A DNA stretch of 64,000 nucleotides from Belliella baltica DSM 15883 (GTDB lineage: Bacteria; Bacteroidota; Bacteroidia; Cytophagales; Cyclobacteriaceae), in contig NC_018010.1 in the NCBI RefSeq assembly GCF_000265405.1, positions 3,617,501-3,681,500 on the forward strand. Direction: 5' to 3'. Each line of letters opens with the position of its first letter. The stretch's first letter is position 1. The notes beneath the pieces were generated by a model. That model was given only the letters and a program-made list of their open reading frames with translations, had not been told where the DNA came from and ran no database searches. The position numbers were made by a program, and so were the translations under genes. Below are positions 63,911 to 64,000 of this stretch, one piece after another.

Positions 63911-64000
63911 CTTTTTTTTAATAAATAATTAGTAATTCTTATGCTTTAAATATTTATTATCTACTCTTATTATATCTCTTTCATCCAACCTTATCTCTCA

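Overview
The window is AT-rich chromosomal DNA from a member of the Bacteroidota, most likely order Cytophagales and close to the Cyclobacteriaceae (Algoriphagus/Belliella-like). This placement is inferred. It rests on type IX secretion C-terminal sorting domains, promoters of the TTG-N18..20-TAnnTTTG type used by the Bacteroidota primary sigma factor, A-rich leaders with weak Shine-Dalgarno sequences, an IPExxxVDY protein beside pyk, acpP, fabF and rnc, PorV/PorQ-like and HhH-barrel outer membrane proteins, and trp, phhA and DAHP synthase genes typical of the group. No phage, integrase, transposase, CRISPR array or restriction system was found.

Layout. 1-4100: an exported protein of unknown function, ribBA and dnaG on the minus strand. 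4270-11830: a plus-strand run of an Mrp/Nbp35 ATPase, an Nfu-type Fe-S protein, a secreted M43 metallopeptidase, a PASTA protein, a second T9SS-sorted protein and a rhodanese, then a tRNA with anticodon CAT. 12200-18500: a HAD phosphatase, an M50 protease, then a Wza/Wzc-like polysaccharide export pair with kdsB. 18500-22300 (minus): a HIT protein, greA with a terminator-like leader, a small Cys-rich exported peptide translationally coupled to a lipoprotein, and a 2-hydroxyacid dehydrogenase. 22600-29140: ssb, pfkA, miaA, an orphan receiver-Hpt/receiver pair, an MBL hydrolase and an NFACT protein. 29190-38400: pyk, the IPExxxVDY gene, acpP, fabF, rnc, nadE, lgt, yidD and an Omp85-like protein. 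38500-44600: a PorV-like protein, an HhH-barrel protein, a large zinc metalloprotease and a DUF1566-like lipoprotein. 44850-47550: an MBL-rhodanese fusion of CstB type and an AAA/DUF4143 ATPase preceded by three evenly spaced palindromes.

47900-62900 (minus strand) is the amino-acid biosynthesis region. It holds a partial histidine cluster (hisH-hisA-hisF-hisIE) with long repeat-filled spacers and a decayed, apparently chimeric membrane gene after hisIE. Upstream lie an NAD-dependent epimerase, phhA, a DAHP synthase and a complete trpEGDCFBA set. The trp operon starts from a near-consensus promoter and has a leader peptide with three consecutive Trp codons, a terminator hairpin and a complementary antiterminator inside the leader ORF: a full ribosome-mediated attenuator. 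The window ends with a small acidic protein, a small lipoprotein and the SRP RNA gene, which has a textbook Bacteroidota promoter.

The signals least explained by ordinary annotation are: (i) the 615-bp hisA-hisH spacer, which carries a nested palindrome, a four-hairpin element and word-like quasi-repeats; (ii) three 18-bp palindromes at an exact 29-bp period before the AAA ATPase; (iii) the coupled Cys-rich peptide/lipoprotein pair; (iv) the trp attenuator and the greA leader terminator; (v) the chimeric, frameshifted gene behind hisIE.
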